This document shows positions 24,641 to 37,511 of a stretch of 64,000 nt of DNA, one piece after another (position 1 is the stretch's first letter; each line of letters starts with the position of its first letter). The notes below the pieces were generated by a model. It worked only from the letters and a program-made list of their open reading frames with translations, was not told the origin of the DNA and did no database searches. Position numbers and translations under genes: made by a program. This DNA is from Spodoptera frugiperda (lineage: Eukaryota; Arthropoda; Insecta; Lepidoptera; Noctuidae): positions 6,386,001-6,450,000 of the forward strand of contig NC_064234.1 of assembly GCF_023101765.2 (NCBI RefSeq), read 5' to 3'.

Positions 24641-24972
24641 AGGTGTCGTTGGATTCGTATTTACTGTGAGAGTGACACTGGATATATCAAAATAGTAAAA
24701 AAAACAAAATGGCGGATTTTTGGCGCCAAATTTGAATATTGCTTACTCTCTAGCCGGAACGATTCGATGTATGTCAGCTTGATGGGGGTCGTTAGATTCG
24801 TATTTACTGTGAGATTGACACTGGATATATCAAAATAATAAAAAAACAAAATGACGGATTATTGGCGCCAAATTCAAATATTGTTCACTCTCTAGCCTAA
24901 ACGACTCGATGGATTTCAGCTTGATATGGGTCGTTTGATTCGTATTTACTGTGAGAATGATACTAGATACCT
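24611..24972 (+). repeat. About 142-bp tandem repeat, roughly 2.5 copies
   Basis: The marker GTCGTT(G/A/T)GATTCGTATTT recurs at 24645, 24788 and 24930, a period of 143 and 142 bp. Each unit also contains TGGCGCCAAATT, CACTGGATATATCAAAAT and 'CTAAACGACT.GATGGAT.T.AGCTTGA'. The array extends the family D sequence just upstream, so the repeat itself appears to have been tandemly amplified. Confidence 0.8.
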
Positions 24973-25019
24973 ATAATTATCAAAACATAAAAATAATAAA
25001 ACTAAAAGAAAGTAAAATA

Positions 25020-25291
25020 AAATAATGTAATTTAAAAAACTAAAAAACCCGACTGCGTTTCTTCATTATATGAAAATGAAAAAACCCTAAAACAAGAAAG
25101 TCATCGTAAAATTAAAGCAGTCGGGACCCATTCTAGAAAGCAAGCCGTGTGTGCCCTCACTAAGTCTTCATATTTAGAATGGGTCCCGACTGCTTTAATT
25201 TTACGATGACTTTCTTGTTTTAGGGTTTTTTCATTTTCATATAATGAAGAAACGCAGTCGGGTTTTTTTAGTTTTTTAAATTACATTATTT
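25020..25291. repeat. 272-bp foldback: 116-bp arms, 39-bp loop
   Basis: The left arm 25020-25135 and right arm 25175-25291 are complementary along their full length except for one extra T in the right arm. Both arms include the family D motif CCCGACTGCG near the outer side and GCAGTCGGGACCCATTCTA near the loop. Transcription in either direction would give a nearly perfect duplex stem. Confidence 0.93.
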
Positions 25292-25344
25292 ATTTAACCT
25301 TTTAAGCACCCTGTTAAATATCATTTTATTGTAACTTTCGTGAG

Positions 25345-25490
25345 ACATACGGTATCGGCTTACTCACACAGCAGCGCGACAATCGCCGCGTCGTGTGTCG
25401 CGGAAAGCTGCTCATGAAGATGAGCCTCTAGCATGGCTTGAAACTAGTCGAGTCCTCGTCAAAACATTACGTGAGTAAGCCGATAACATA
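25345..25490. repeat. Interspersed repeat family E with TIR-like ends
   Basis: ATCGGCTTACTCAC (25354 on) and GTGAGTAAGCCGAT (ending near 25483) are inverted repeats around a core with CTAGCATGGCTTGAAAC and GCGCGACAATCGCCGCGTC. A related copy in the other orientation lies at 50370. No transposase frame. Confidence 0.65.
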
Positions 25491-28400
25491 ATAATTAATC
25501 TGTTAAATATCAATTACCGTACCCCCAGCACGCGGTAAATTGAAAAAAGAAGCAATCGTGTAATTGTGTAAATGCATATTCTCTGTCGCAGCAATACGAC
25601 ACAAGCGGTAAGAGGCACATGGAAATATATGTCACATATATGCGACACAGGGTTAAGAACATGTCGCGTAACACAGCTTGCGTCACGCAGCGTGACATGT
25701 TATAGAAACAATAATTACGAAACTATCGACTATGTCAAGCGTGGCTAAACATGTCGATCCAAACGTGTAAAGTGTCAAATTTTACACACTACCTACACAT
25801 GTGCCTCGCTACAATGGCAATTTTAAACACCATTTTGGCATGCCACTAATTGTTAAAAAACATTTACGTGCGTTACAAATCGTTCACTTAGACAAGTCTT
25901 TAGACGTAGGTATTTTTGGTTAGGTTTACGTATTTTAACGCATTAAAACGTGAGAACATTGTGCTGTCAGTTGAGACAAATATTATATGTGTAGTTCGTG
26001 TATTCTAAACTATATAAATCATATATGAATTATTGTATATATGTAGTTTAGTTGTATACCAACTGCATTTTTCAGACAACCGAATTCAACAATACAAGAC
26101 TTCAAATAACCCTGTTTCTATTTTCAATATTAAACTACATGCAAATCAAAACTGATGCATCAATCTCTGTTACCCAGCCTAACCATTGACATAAAACTAG
26201 CTCCAGAGAGAATACGCTGTAGCAACAGTACAAAGCACTACCATGATTGATGTTTACGCTAAATATGGACTGATGGTATACACGTCAGTCACAGTTCCTT
26301 CCACATGTCTATATTTTATAAACACTGGGATCGTAGGATTCGATTATACAGCGTCGATGTACTGACGTCTGAGTTTCTAAGGTCGGAATTCAATCAACAG
26401 CTGTTGCTTAGAGCTAGTTCGCTAATTAGGAAACGATATGAGGTTTCAATCTTATGTACATGTTTATGAATGGCTTGTTTTCTCGTCTATTTATGGTCTG
26501 CCGTACCAGTATCCATATATTTACTCTTTCTAGGATATTCGGAGCCGAAGCGACTAGATAGTTACTCTAAAGGGCATGGGGTGTGTCATGACAATCCCTT
26601 ATGATATTTTCGTGTTTAACATTTTATTTAAAATCGTTGAACTTTTACTATTAAATAAAATATTATAGCAAATAACTACTCGCGGTCACAGTAATATAAT
26701 AATGTACGTGATGACATATATAAAATAAAACATAAGACTTGCACAAAAATACTTATTAAGAAGTTAGTAAGCTTACCTGTATCGTTATTTATATAATACT
26801 CTCTTCTACCACCCTGATGAGGGCGGGAATTTGGCGCTATAGTGGCCCGGTGACCTGAGAACAAGCAACCATGGCATTAGTAATTAAAAAAAAATATCTT
26901 TACTCATATATTCATAAAGACGAAATTTGGAAATCGATGTTTGAGTAATGCAGAAATAAAAGTTATTTTGAAGCTGCAAAATCGATCAATTTGTCAATCA
27001 TATTGGCCATTGATTACTGTTTGTTATGACGACAGCGACATCTAGTGCTAGAGGTAGATTTCGGGACTAATTATACATTTCATTGTCTTTAGAACAATAT
27101 GGGTCACATCTGGAGCAAGATTTTAGGTGTTGATTGGAGATCGTATTAAGTAGTGTTTGACGAATTTGCATTTATCAATTAATTTAGTAGAAATGGATTG
27201 ACAGAAGTTGATTAAGGCTACTTAAGCAATAAATCTTGACACTAAACTAAATTATTTTCAAGCGTATTTTCTTTGGAAAGAAAACCTTGTCCATTATATG
27301 GGGATATTTTATAAGTTATTTTTTCATCGCCCCAATCTGGGATTTTCCACTGTGTCGTGGGTGTTTACAAACGTATATATGACGCCCAGACCCGAAACAA
27401 CAATTTGTGGACACAAAGAAATGCTCCGTACGGAATCGCACAGTCTACGCGTTGTGCGGCAGCCAGTAGCCTAACCATCACGTCAGTTATGTCCAAATAT
27501 CCAATTCATCCTAATTTCATAAACAATTTAATCTATTCGGATGGAAACAAGTCGACAATAATTTATATCTAACTAACAGTTACTCAGCAAAACAAAATTA
27601 ATCGGAAAATCCTCAGAACATTTTCCATAACTCCGTTCTCATTGATCACATATTTGCAAAATAAAGCAGCATTTACTATACACACAATCAAAGCGCGCAG
27701 CTCAAAATAAATAAGAGGATACTAAGCCAGGATTATCTTTGTTTTATAAAACATTGCTATCTAAAGATCGAAGGTTGCCGTTTATTCTGAGAATTTATTT
27801 ACGAATTTGAACTGTATTGCCTTCGTTTTATGAGCGTGTGTCCTTGTATCTGAGAGTAGGAATGATTTAATATTTCAATTATATTTTACTTCAGTTAATT
27901 TTTTTATTTATTGTTGTTATCTTTTATTTGTAAAAGAAACTTTAAATATACACTCATAGAATTGATATTTAAAAAAAAAGATTATGTTTAACTGCTTTGT
28001 CTCATAATACCTAATGTGTCAAATATGTAATTTGAATTTGATATGAAAATTGCAACGAGGCATTTCATTGAATCGAATTAATTCTGTTGTAACTTAATTC
28101 ATTTTGTTTATTTGTACTTAATAATGGAAATTAATTGAAAATTTATCTATTGTAGTTTCTATTTTCACGCGTTATAATTATAATATTTATAGGTAAAAAT
28201 ATGTTTTTCAACGAAAATGTTTAATATGGAGCTCAATTCCAAACAACGTTCATTGACATTCAGTATTTTGACTTGTCAGTGAAACTGATGTCTTCAATTG
28301 TTTAGACACAAGTTTTGATAAGTAAATAATAATAGACATTCAAACCTTTGAAGAAAAACATTAATTTAGAAGCTATCAAGATTTTGATATGAATAAGTTT

Positions 28401-30006
28401 TTAACCTTAGAAATATAATTTCAGACGCACTCAATGTAAACTTTTAGGAAAATTTCAACATACTTTATTTTTTAGTTTTAATAAAACCTTGATCAAAGAA
28501 AAACTATAAAAACTAAAATCTTAAACAAAAATGAACTAGACAGCTACATTGAAAAGTATCTGTTTATAGTAGGTAGGTACTATATCTACATTACAATCTT
28601 CGGTTATTTTTTTTTATTCATAGTTCATTGATTCTATGAAATTTCCATTTGAAGCTACACTGAAAGACAAACAATTCAATTTGCTGTTTCTAAAGTGCCT
28701 AATTAAGGATTAATTAAAAGAAATGCTTTGACTTTGATTCAAAATAAAACACATATACTTATAAATAAGACGCAAATATAAAATATCTAATGTCATACAT
28801 TTATTATGATTAAAATAATTCACTTAACTGCCTACAGAATCTAGACTATACCTATATGCGTAGGTATATACATAAATCTAGTAGAAGTAGGTACACGTAC
28901 CCAAACTATTAAAACGTTCTAGATAACAAATAATTACCAAATATCTATTTAGTTAACTGTTCATGCGAAACTGGACCTAAGATAGGGCTGCGAATATATT
29001 GTTTTCCAAAGCAAGCCATTAAAGTTTGGGTAAGATAACATCTTATGACTTTAGAGACGTGATTCCTGTGAAATGATTAAAGTTTGTTCTAGAGATATGT
29101 ACTTGACATATTTGCTTGCCCTAGCCACGGGCGACGGACAAATGTGTTTAAGAAGTGTCAACTGAAATCTTAAGTAAACCTCTTGACCGACAAAACATTT
29201 ATGAGATTGCTTAATTTTTGCTCCTTCAAACGTTTACTGGATCCTCTTACTATGTCTACAGACGTTACTGGAAACCTTAGTTTATTGATTTATTATGATT
29301 AACAATGATATATTTTGGTGTTAGTGACACATAAATGCTCTTTCACAAAAAATAAATAAGTGTATAAAGCATTAAAACATAACGTCACATCGTGCAACAT
29401 GTAAGTAAAAGTATTAAGTACAATATAACCAACATTGACAAAATTTTAATGAAGCCTATTAAAATAAGCAGAACACCAAAAGAATATGAAGTTCACAAAC
29501 GACTCAAAGCAACTAATGACATCATTAGAGATAAGAATAACAAAATACATAACATTTCCACGTAATTTTGTCAACACACAGTATCTTTTCTGTGTTAGTA
29601 GGACCAAAGGTGGTATTCACAAATATTGAACAGAGATAACACACTATGGGTTTCATTTACTTGAATATACATCAACAGCGCGTGGGAGATGCTGGACCAA
29701 GAGCCTTTTCTACGAAAGAGTTTATCATATACTCCTCGCTTAACAGGCGATTTGGAAATCATATTTTAAAAGATCAGGTTTATCAAAGATCGCTGATGCT
29801 TGGTCTCTAGTATCTGTTATGTACGTCACTAAGTCGTCTTAACTCTGCCTTAGTTGAGACCCGCAGGAGGTTAATCACAAATATGTAGGTACCTATTCTA
29901 CTCTGCCGTCGACAACATATACCTATATGCAGTATTAGTACACCAAAAGCGGTATATACAAACATTTAACACAGAAAACAAACTATAGGTTCTAACATTG
30001 AGATAC

Positions 30007-30173
30007 CTGCGTGGTCGGTTCTAACTTATTGGATAGCTTGGCTGGTTCTTCAGTGGCAGACAGCATCCTTCGTGCCAGTCTGGCGAATGTGCACCGAAAC
30101 TGCCGACTCATGCTGCAGTATAGCACGAAGTTCACTGATGATGTGAACAGTGCTAACACGTCCATTAAATCAC
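30007..30173 (-). CDS. MsR: Myosuppressin receptor, exon with TM7 and proximal tail
   Basis: The exon begins after TTGTTTTGTTACAG and ends CAG|GTATCT on the minus strand. The split glycine codon from the previous exon completes in frame. It encodes residues 316-371: TM7 with NFVLY (330-334), the NPxxY-position motif of the family, then the helix 8 and tail segment SMSRQFRCTFARLARRM, basic and amphipathic. An AACTAAT branch-point-like site lies about 25 nt before the acceptor. Length, phase and motif agree with a rhodopsin-type peptide receptor. Confidence 0.9.
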
Positions 30174-31334
30174 CTGTAACAAAACAATATTATTAGTTTC
30201 GTAAAATATCTATAAAAAAGTAAATCAGGAGTAAAATTGAACGTTATTTGATTTTAATCGTTTGCCTATTTTGAGTGTTTAAGAAATCTGGGCTTCGAAA
30301 TTAGTAGACTAGATTATATGCCATAATAATCTGGATAATCTTGAGCTGTAGTACCGTATCTTAGTATTGTACCTTATATACTAACTCCTAATAAAATCCA
30401 TGTTTTTTATTTTCTTTTGCAGTCTTCTTTTGATCTAGTTATTTATCAACAAATAAATACACTACAACTCATTTTTCATGTGGTTTTCATCAGGCCTTTT
30501 CACACACATTCATATTTCAAAGTAACAGTTTTCAAATTAAATTATCTTTTGACGTCACGCATTCGTAACAAAGATAGAGATCGTGACATATGCTAGTTGA
30601 TAATGGTTATCTCGTTAGAAATATTGTAATTGGAAGTAGATATTCCTGAGGGCAACGCAGTTAAGTAATTAAAAACGAATGCAATACATTTAAGCCATGC
30701 GTCTAAAGCGTTTTTTCTTGCGTGTGTACATTCAGAGGCTATAATAATCTAGTGGTTAAATTAAACTTAATTTTAAGGTTTAGTCAAAATACTTAAATTA
30801 ATATCCCACCCTCAGGGGGTTAGGAAAAGCTGTATACACTATACATATAATGTCACATCCGCGGTTTACAAGATAAGATTAAAAAGGTGCGCATATAGAA
30901 GGGTGTCAATGGAGTCGAATGTAAAGTTCAAATAAAGTATCAGTAAATTCCAAGTAATACTTATTATGATGTCTGGAATAAAGCCTGGTTTTATATTATC
31001 ACCCTTAATGATTTCAGACTGATGACAATTGATGAAAAGTTGGGGTATCTACAATTTGCTTCAGAGTGAAGGTTGTCTGATATATAGCGTTGTTAACGAT
31101 AAGTCTTTGCACCCTTTATGGACCTGTTAAGTTTAATTTCTGAGAATAATGGTATACATAAAATAAAGTTTAGGTCTGAGAAAACAAAATATAACATGTC
31201 ACATCAAAACTTTTTACGGTACGTTATATATTTGACATTTGCTTTTACCCTGCAGTAGGGCGATGACGGCTAAATAAAAATAAATAAAATATATTCGGCA
31301 TACTAATAAATAAATACTTAATGACCTTTGTCCC

Positions 31335-31374
31335 AGCCCATCCTTCGAAGATATATATCTTCGAAGGATGGGCT
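31335..31374. repeat. Perfect 40-bp palindrome without a loop
   Basis: AGCCCATCCTTCGAAGATAT is immediately followed by its exact reverse complement. There is no spacer and the symmetry stops at the next base on each side (C and A). It sits in AT-rich intron sequence with no similar GC-rich block nearby. Confidence 0.95.
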
Positions 31375-32656
31375 ACAGTAATATTGTTTATATTATACAT
31401 AATATGTGAAGAGGTGATTAAACTGGAAAATTATGGATGAAACATTATTATCTGACATACTTTCAACAGGCGACCTGTTTACTAACCTGCTAATATTATC
31501 ACCTGGTTTTGTAGCTATTTTTACATATAATTTCACGCACGAGAGGGGAATAAAATCGATAAAAAAATAAATGAGCGTGTTATTATCCCTTTTCGTTATT
31601 TACAGTGAACAGCTTTGTAAAATATGAAGATGGATTTATTTTGGAAAATTTAAGTATTAGAGAGACTATGAAAGGTTATCGAAACCGCGTTTAAAAAGCT
31701 GATATGATAACGTACGCAGGTTAAGAGATACTGTTATATATTTTTCTTATACTGTTGGAAAAGATTATAATTTTCAATGAACTAGGTTAGGTACGTTTAA
31801 ATAAAACCGATTTCAACCTCCTCTTTTTGAAATCAGTTTTATTATATTACTAAAACCTGCTTCTTAGTGTATATAGAAAAGTGTTAGACTTTTCTAAAAA
31901 CCGCATCAAAATCCGTTCAGCCATTCGTGAGATAATCGCGCACAAAACATAATACACACAGGTCAAACAGAGAACCTCCTTAATTTTTAAAGTCGATTAA
32001 TAAAATAAGTATCGTATATGATTTAATAAGCATTATTTAATATTACAGAATTCCTTCAATAAAGAATGTAACCCTTATTCCAAGTCAGATCATGTTTTAA
32101 TATTATTTAAGTAACTTTATACTCATATACAGTTTAGAGACGCACAATGTAAAGAAAATTGTATTTATTTTGGCTTCTAATTATTTTACTCCCAAAAAGC
32201 CATCAAAACCGAAACCCAATATAAAATATAAGAATTTGCAACACATTACATATTGTGTACCCAAAAATTCCACATTTTTTATGATAACAAATATTTTCAT
32301 GTAGGGATGGAATTTTTCATAATATAAGAATGGATTATCTAATGGAAAATCTTAATTGACAATATCAAATCAATTCTAGTAGGTACTTCATAAAGAATCC
32401 TACAAAACTGATCTTGAATCATGAAATAAAAACATATTCGAGGATGTTTAAGGGCGTCGTTGTTTTTCCAGGTGTTGGTATTCGAAGCTTTATTTATATT
32501 CTTGGTACTCGTATAAAGAAATAAAGTTGACAGACACGTCTCAATGGTTTCGGCAGCTGTGTTGGTTTTAGCGGCAGATTTGAATTATCAAAACAACGAT
32601 GTTGATCGACCGTGGAGCCGTTTGATATAAAAAAAATATATATTATGGAACTTGGG

Positions 32657-32692
32657 AATCGACTCAATCGATTCGAATCGATCGATTAGAGT
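32657..32692. repeat. Cluster of ATCGAT sites
   Basis: A 16-bp palindrome ATCGATTCGAATCGAT (within 32665-32685) is followed by CGATTAG and preceded by GAATCGACTC. ATCGAT-type motifs are bound by DREF/BEAF-class factors in Drosophila; any role here is inference. Confidence 0.5.
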
Positions 32693-32854
32693 TCTTGGTG
32701 TTGTTTAAAATGATTTATTGATCATGCAAAGGTCAATCTGGAAGTCATCTTGTGAGTGATCTGATGATAATATAATTTGACTGCACTGTTGACACGGTGG
32801 CTGGGTAACTGGCTGCCGTGCAACGGGCGGCGGGTTGCTTCGGGTCTGATTGTT

Positions 32855-32925
32855 TTTGGAATTGTATGTTTGTAGACGCACCCACAACACAGGAGAAAAT
32901 CCTAGTGTGGGGCAATATTAAAAAT
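32855..32925 (+). repeat. Dispersed repeat fragment shared with 58.6 kb
   Basis: TTGTATGTTTGTAGACGCACCCACAACACAGGAGAAAATCCTAGTGTGGGGCAA (split for brevity) matches the block at 58620-58670 in the same orientation, where it directly follows a family C copy. Confidence 0.55.
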
Positions 32926-33044
32926 AATATTACAGTTATGAGCCCTTTTCTAAATTGTTGTATAGAGAAATGTTTTCTTTTTCATCCTTTCATATACAAC
33001 AATTTTCTGAGGCTGTCGTTATTTCTATAGGTTAGAAATAAGAA

Positions 33045-33165
33045 CTGCCAACCCGCATTGAGCAAGCAGTGTGATTAATGCTCAAACCTTTGTGAGAAGA
33101 GGCTTCTGATCAGCAGTGGCCACTTACATGCTGTTGATGTGTGTAACACTTCTTTTTAGAAGACT
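33045..33165 (-). repeat. Interspersed repeat family C copy (minus strand)
   Basis: The plus strand reads AACTGCCAACCCGCATTGAGCAAGC... TTAATGCTCAAACC, then AGAAGAGGC and 'CAGCAGTGGCCACTTACATGCTGTTGATGTG'. This is the reverse complement of the signatures at 3576 and 49596. Confidence 0.65.
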
Positions 33166-36100
33166 ATTCAATGATTATGTCATTAAATATGTTGTGATGA
33201 ATTATTAACTCTGTCAAGAGATCTTACTAAGAAAACTTCACAAAGTAATACACAAAGCTATCTTAACTTATCGAGTAAAATGATACCCAAACATTGTTCT
33301 GTTTCAAGGATAATGTAAAATCTTCTTAAGATTTCAAAGCTAAGCTGACGATCACAGCCGCTATAACAAATCTTGGGTCACGTAGATAACAGCAACTACA
33401 TAGGATTATGTGGGCTAGATTAAGGACTTTTACTTCCAGCCTTTGTCATTTTATTTTACGATGTACAACTCTCGCAAAATGACAGACATTTTATTTACTC
33501 CAGAACAGTACGTAAGCTCGCTGAAGCCTAATGTTCCTCGTAATTAAGTTTGACAACTCGTAATTGACCCAGATTTCAGACATTTCCCTTGCAACACACA
33601 AAATTTTGATAATTACGTTATGATACCAAATTTAATTTAACGCGTTGCCATTGCCAGGCCTATCTCGTTGAGTTAAACTTCTCTTAATTTTCTTATTCAA
33701 TTTTGTATTGAAATTTAAATAAACATATCTGATTTGTCTTAATCTCTGCGATAAAATAATGCGAGCATTAAAATCTTTAAATCTTATTCTGTTTTTTTTT
33801 TTTTGTTTTAAATAAGTCTTTGTCTTAATTATCTGATCGTAAACTTAAGATTAGAGGCGTCAGGTAATTTAAATGTTAATTCTCTTTAAAGAAAATAAAT
33901 TTAATGCTTATAGTCGAGATTCACATTTTATTTGGCCATTCTGACCTTTTAAAGATATTTAACGAGTAAATAATTGAACTTTTATTCCTAATTAATTAAA
34001 TATGTCTATTAATTAAATATGTCTGTAATTACTTTAATGAAGTCATGAAATGGCTTTGCAAGTAACCTCATTATTTGAATGATGCAAACATTAAATTCGA
34101 GATATTCTGCTCAGTTAATCCTTTGAAGCTTTGATTTCCATCTTCAACACTGATCTTTGAAGATAAGGGGCCTTATGTGTAATGAAAATCTTCATATTTA
34201 ATCAAAATACGTACATATCATACACAAACCTCATTAGTTTTGCCTTTGAAAGCACAATATGGCAGCGATACCAATTAGCAGCATATCGTGGGCGTCTAAC
34301 ACTTATACAAGGTAATACACATCAAACTATACGAACCAGTATAAACTAACCGATGAATGTACTGAAAGATCGTACAAAGCGAGACCATCATAAGTTGGAC
34401 GTTATATCTTGATATGTAGCCGTGTACCAATCCCACCTCACACGTACTATGTTAAGCATTTCCACGATTTATGTAATACATACCATTTTTACGAATATCA
34501 GATAAGGAAAACCTAAATACACAGAAATAACATTTTCGTATATATTCTATGAATATTTCACCGAGATAAGAAGGTTTTTTGTAATAGGACAACCTCGCTA
34601 CAAGCTCCTAATACCGCTACAAGTCCTGTAAGCCAGGGTCTATAGTAGATACAACTATGAAGACACCGTAAAACTAAAGTCCGGTGCGTTTCAGGGACAT
34701 GAATGACTGTCTTAGATCCCGCAAGGAAAAAATCAGAAGATATTATTAGAGGAGAAGAAAAAGAAAACGATAGTTTCCACTTCCCTTGAAGAATTTAATG
34801 CAGGAGACAGAATGACTTAAGCCTCAAGGCGCAAAAGAGACTGCACAATAGATAGGAAGGATATTATCAAGTGATATACCTTCTTCCAATTTTCTTTCAT
34901 GCATAAATAAATACGAAAATCGAAAAATATTTTGTCTGGCTTGCGCACACCTGCATAAAATCTCATCAACTTTGTATGGAAGATGAATCGTGTTCCTAAA
35001 ATAAATACTTTAGTATAAAATATAATCCGCTTATGTATAACAATATACTCGGAGAAAGGGTATAAATATTCGGTTTTCTTCGAAATATGTTTAAACCCCA
35101 CCGTATTGAAGAGACGATCATCATAAGTCAAATTGATTTTTTATGGTTATATTGTTCAATGTAACTATATCGTGTTGATACTTTAATTGATGATTAAAGA
35201 ACCTAAACCCAACTAATTATAAAATATCAACAAATCCACGGAGAAAATACAATCAAATATCAATATCATTATTACATTTTGAACCAAAACAAATATTTAT
35301 GATTGAGGAAATATTTATAAGTTCCATTAACAAATTTTCATGAGCTCTCTTTTCAAATTAAATCAGTATACTCTGGTAACGAACTTCAAATTACATTTAA
35401 ATTATTTAGAAAAACCGAAACACACTTTTAAAGGTAAATAATAATATGATCTTCATGCTAACGAGCTCTCATTAATTATATGTGCACTAATAAAGGATCG
35501 CGTTCTTTGTTATTTGGCAAACTCGTAAAGCAAATTTTAAACACATGAAGATATTAAAATATAAAATGCAAAGTCATTGCCCTGAATAGAACAAAGTTAA
35601 AATATAAAGTTCTCTTGGCTCTGTTTTAAACATAGTAGCTAACTTTGTTGAAAGCAAAAATTCTGTACTCTCTGATCAAGCTGAAACTGCAATATCATCC
35701 GCCAATCAAGTGTGGATAATATAGAAAGAGAACCATACTCCAATGGTTGACTGTCACGATTTTAAAACATGCTTTGTCTTTACAAGGGATGTTTCAAAAT
35801 CAACAGTCTTCAATCTTCCATTCAAAAATGTCCAATAACAGAAATGTATAGCTAAAACTGCCTAAATAATTATACAGCTAGTCTCAGTATTTCCCTAAGG
35901 CGTGATAATTAGGAATACTACTTACAATTCGTCAGTTTTGCTGCGAGCCCTACCTAAGTTTATTTCTATTCACCAGGGACAAATTCAGACCGTATTTCAT
36001 TGTAGGATTAGACGTTTGACTGGCGAAAATTAGCTATATTTCATACACCTCTAGGGAAAAATCAATGTAATATTGTGTTATGTACTTCTAAGATATAGGA

Positions 36101-37511
36101 AACAATTAATGTAGGAAGTAGGAAGATCCCTTAATCTATGAAATCTCCGTTTCGCTAACCAGACGGTTTCTGCGTGGGATAACGTAGATTTAATGGAAAT
36201 TAATTCACATAAATAATTTACACACCTACCCAAGTGTACTCCTTTTATGAATCAGAAATGTAGGGTCATAAAATATTCACTTGCGTATAACATAATTTAA
36301 AGTTTTTTGTTAGTTGAGGCAGATGTTTTAATATTTAATATCGCAAATAATGAATTATGAAAATTATTCACATATTTTTGGGCCGTTCCCTGACTCTATT
36401 TTAATTTAATTAAAACAATGACTAGTGTGAACCATGTCACCTGTCACAAGTTACTTTTTTCCATTAATCAAACTTTTTATCAGTAACTTATACATATCAC
36501 ACCATCGCGTGCCTATCACCTGTTCCTCGAAAAGATATAATCTAAAGGCTTGTAGTAAGAAGACAATTCTCACAAACAACGCCAGAATATTCGATTCCAC
36601 CGAATAGTTTAGGAAACCGAAAAGCCTGAAAGATAAAAAGGAAATAAATATATGTAAGTGTTCGATAAAAATAGTACATTTTTACTGCTCACTCGTATTT
36701 GTTTAAGGGTTGGAAACCTAAACCAGATTTATTGTCAAACAGTCGTAACTGTTCAAATCAAATTATGATAAAATATCCGTGTAATATTATTACTACAGGG
36801 TGGTAAAATGCCTGTTAAGGTAAAATGTCTGTATGACAAAATCAGAAATCGTACTTTATGCCCTAGCTAGGGTTAGGAGTGGGTTCATTGGTCATATTAT
36901 TTATATCTATACATATAATAAAATCGTAGAAAAGTGCTGTCTGTACATTGAAAATAAAAATAAAAAAAATAGCAGGGGTTATTGTTATGTCGATGTCGAA
37001 CCCAAAAATGTAATTAACTTTTTTTTTGTCTGTTTGTCTGTTTGTCTATTTGTCTGTTTGACTGTGCGTCTATGCGCGCTAATCTCAGAAACGGCTGATC
37101 CAAATTGGATGCGGTTTTCACGAATATATTGTGGTAGGCTTCAATTAACATTTAGTGTTTGTTTCATGTCAATCGGTTCATAAATAAAAAAGTTATGTCA
37201 AATTAAAGAATCACGTCGAACACTATTCTATGCTTATACCATTAATCTCCGTAACTATTTGACGGATTTGGTTGAAATTTGGTACAGATATAGTTTAGAA
37301 CCTTAGAAAGGACATAGGATAGTTTTTATTTCAAAAATCTTTAGTTTAAGTCCGTTTTTAAACTATTTTTTCAATGCCCTAAGTGAGTATACATCTATTA
37401 AATTCAAACGCAGAGCTCATTATGTTGATTTTTGAAGAGTTCCCTGGAATATCTCCTACATCTCATTTTTGAAGAGATTCCGCGAGATCGGGAACTATGT
37501 GGTTAAAACCA

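Larger units (their letters stand above)
10040..30006 (-). other. Receptor intron 3 (about 20 kb), repeat-rich
   Basis: The intron is bounded by GTATCT at 30006 and CCAG at 10040. It contains no host coding frame that I can support. Recognisable contents are listed separately: repeat B at 10150, SINEs at 10713 and 12861, the nested LTR cassette at 13302-16952, hairpins at 19012 and 21786, the tandem repeat at 24611, the foldback at 25020 and repeat E at 25345. Stretches such as 17.9-18.5, 19.7-20.9, 22-24.4 and 25.6-30.0 kb show nothing I recognise. Confidence 0.55.

Noticed and set aside
24476..24838. 120-codon plus-strand frame with repeated MYVC units
   Set aside because: The repeat is the translated GTAT microsatellite within a dispersed repeat.
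34817..35131. 104-codon minus-strand frame
   Set aside because: Phe/Ile/Tyr-rich translation typical of AT-rich non-coding DNA; no motif recognised.
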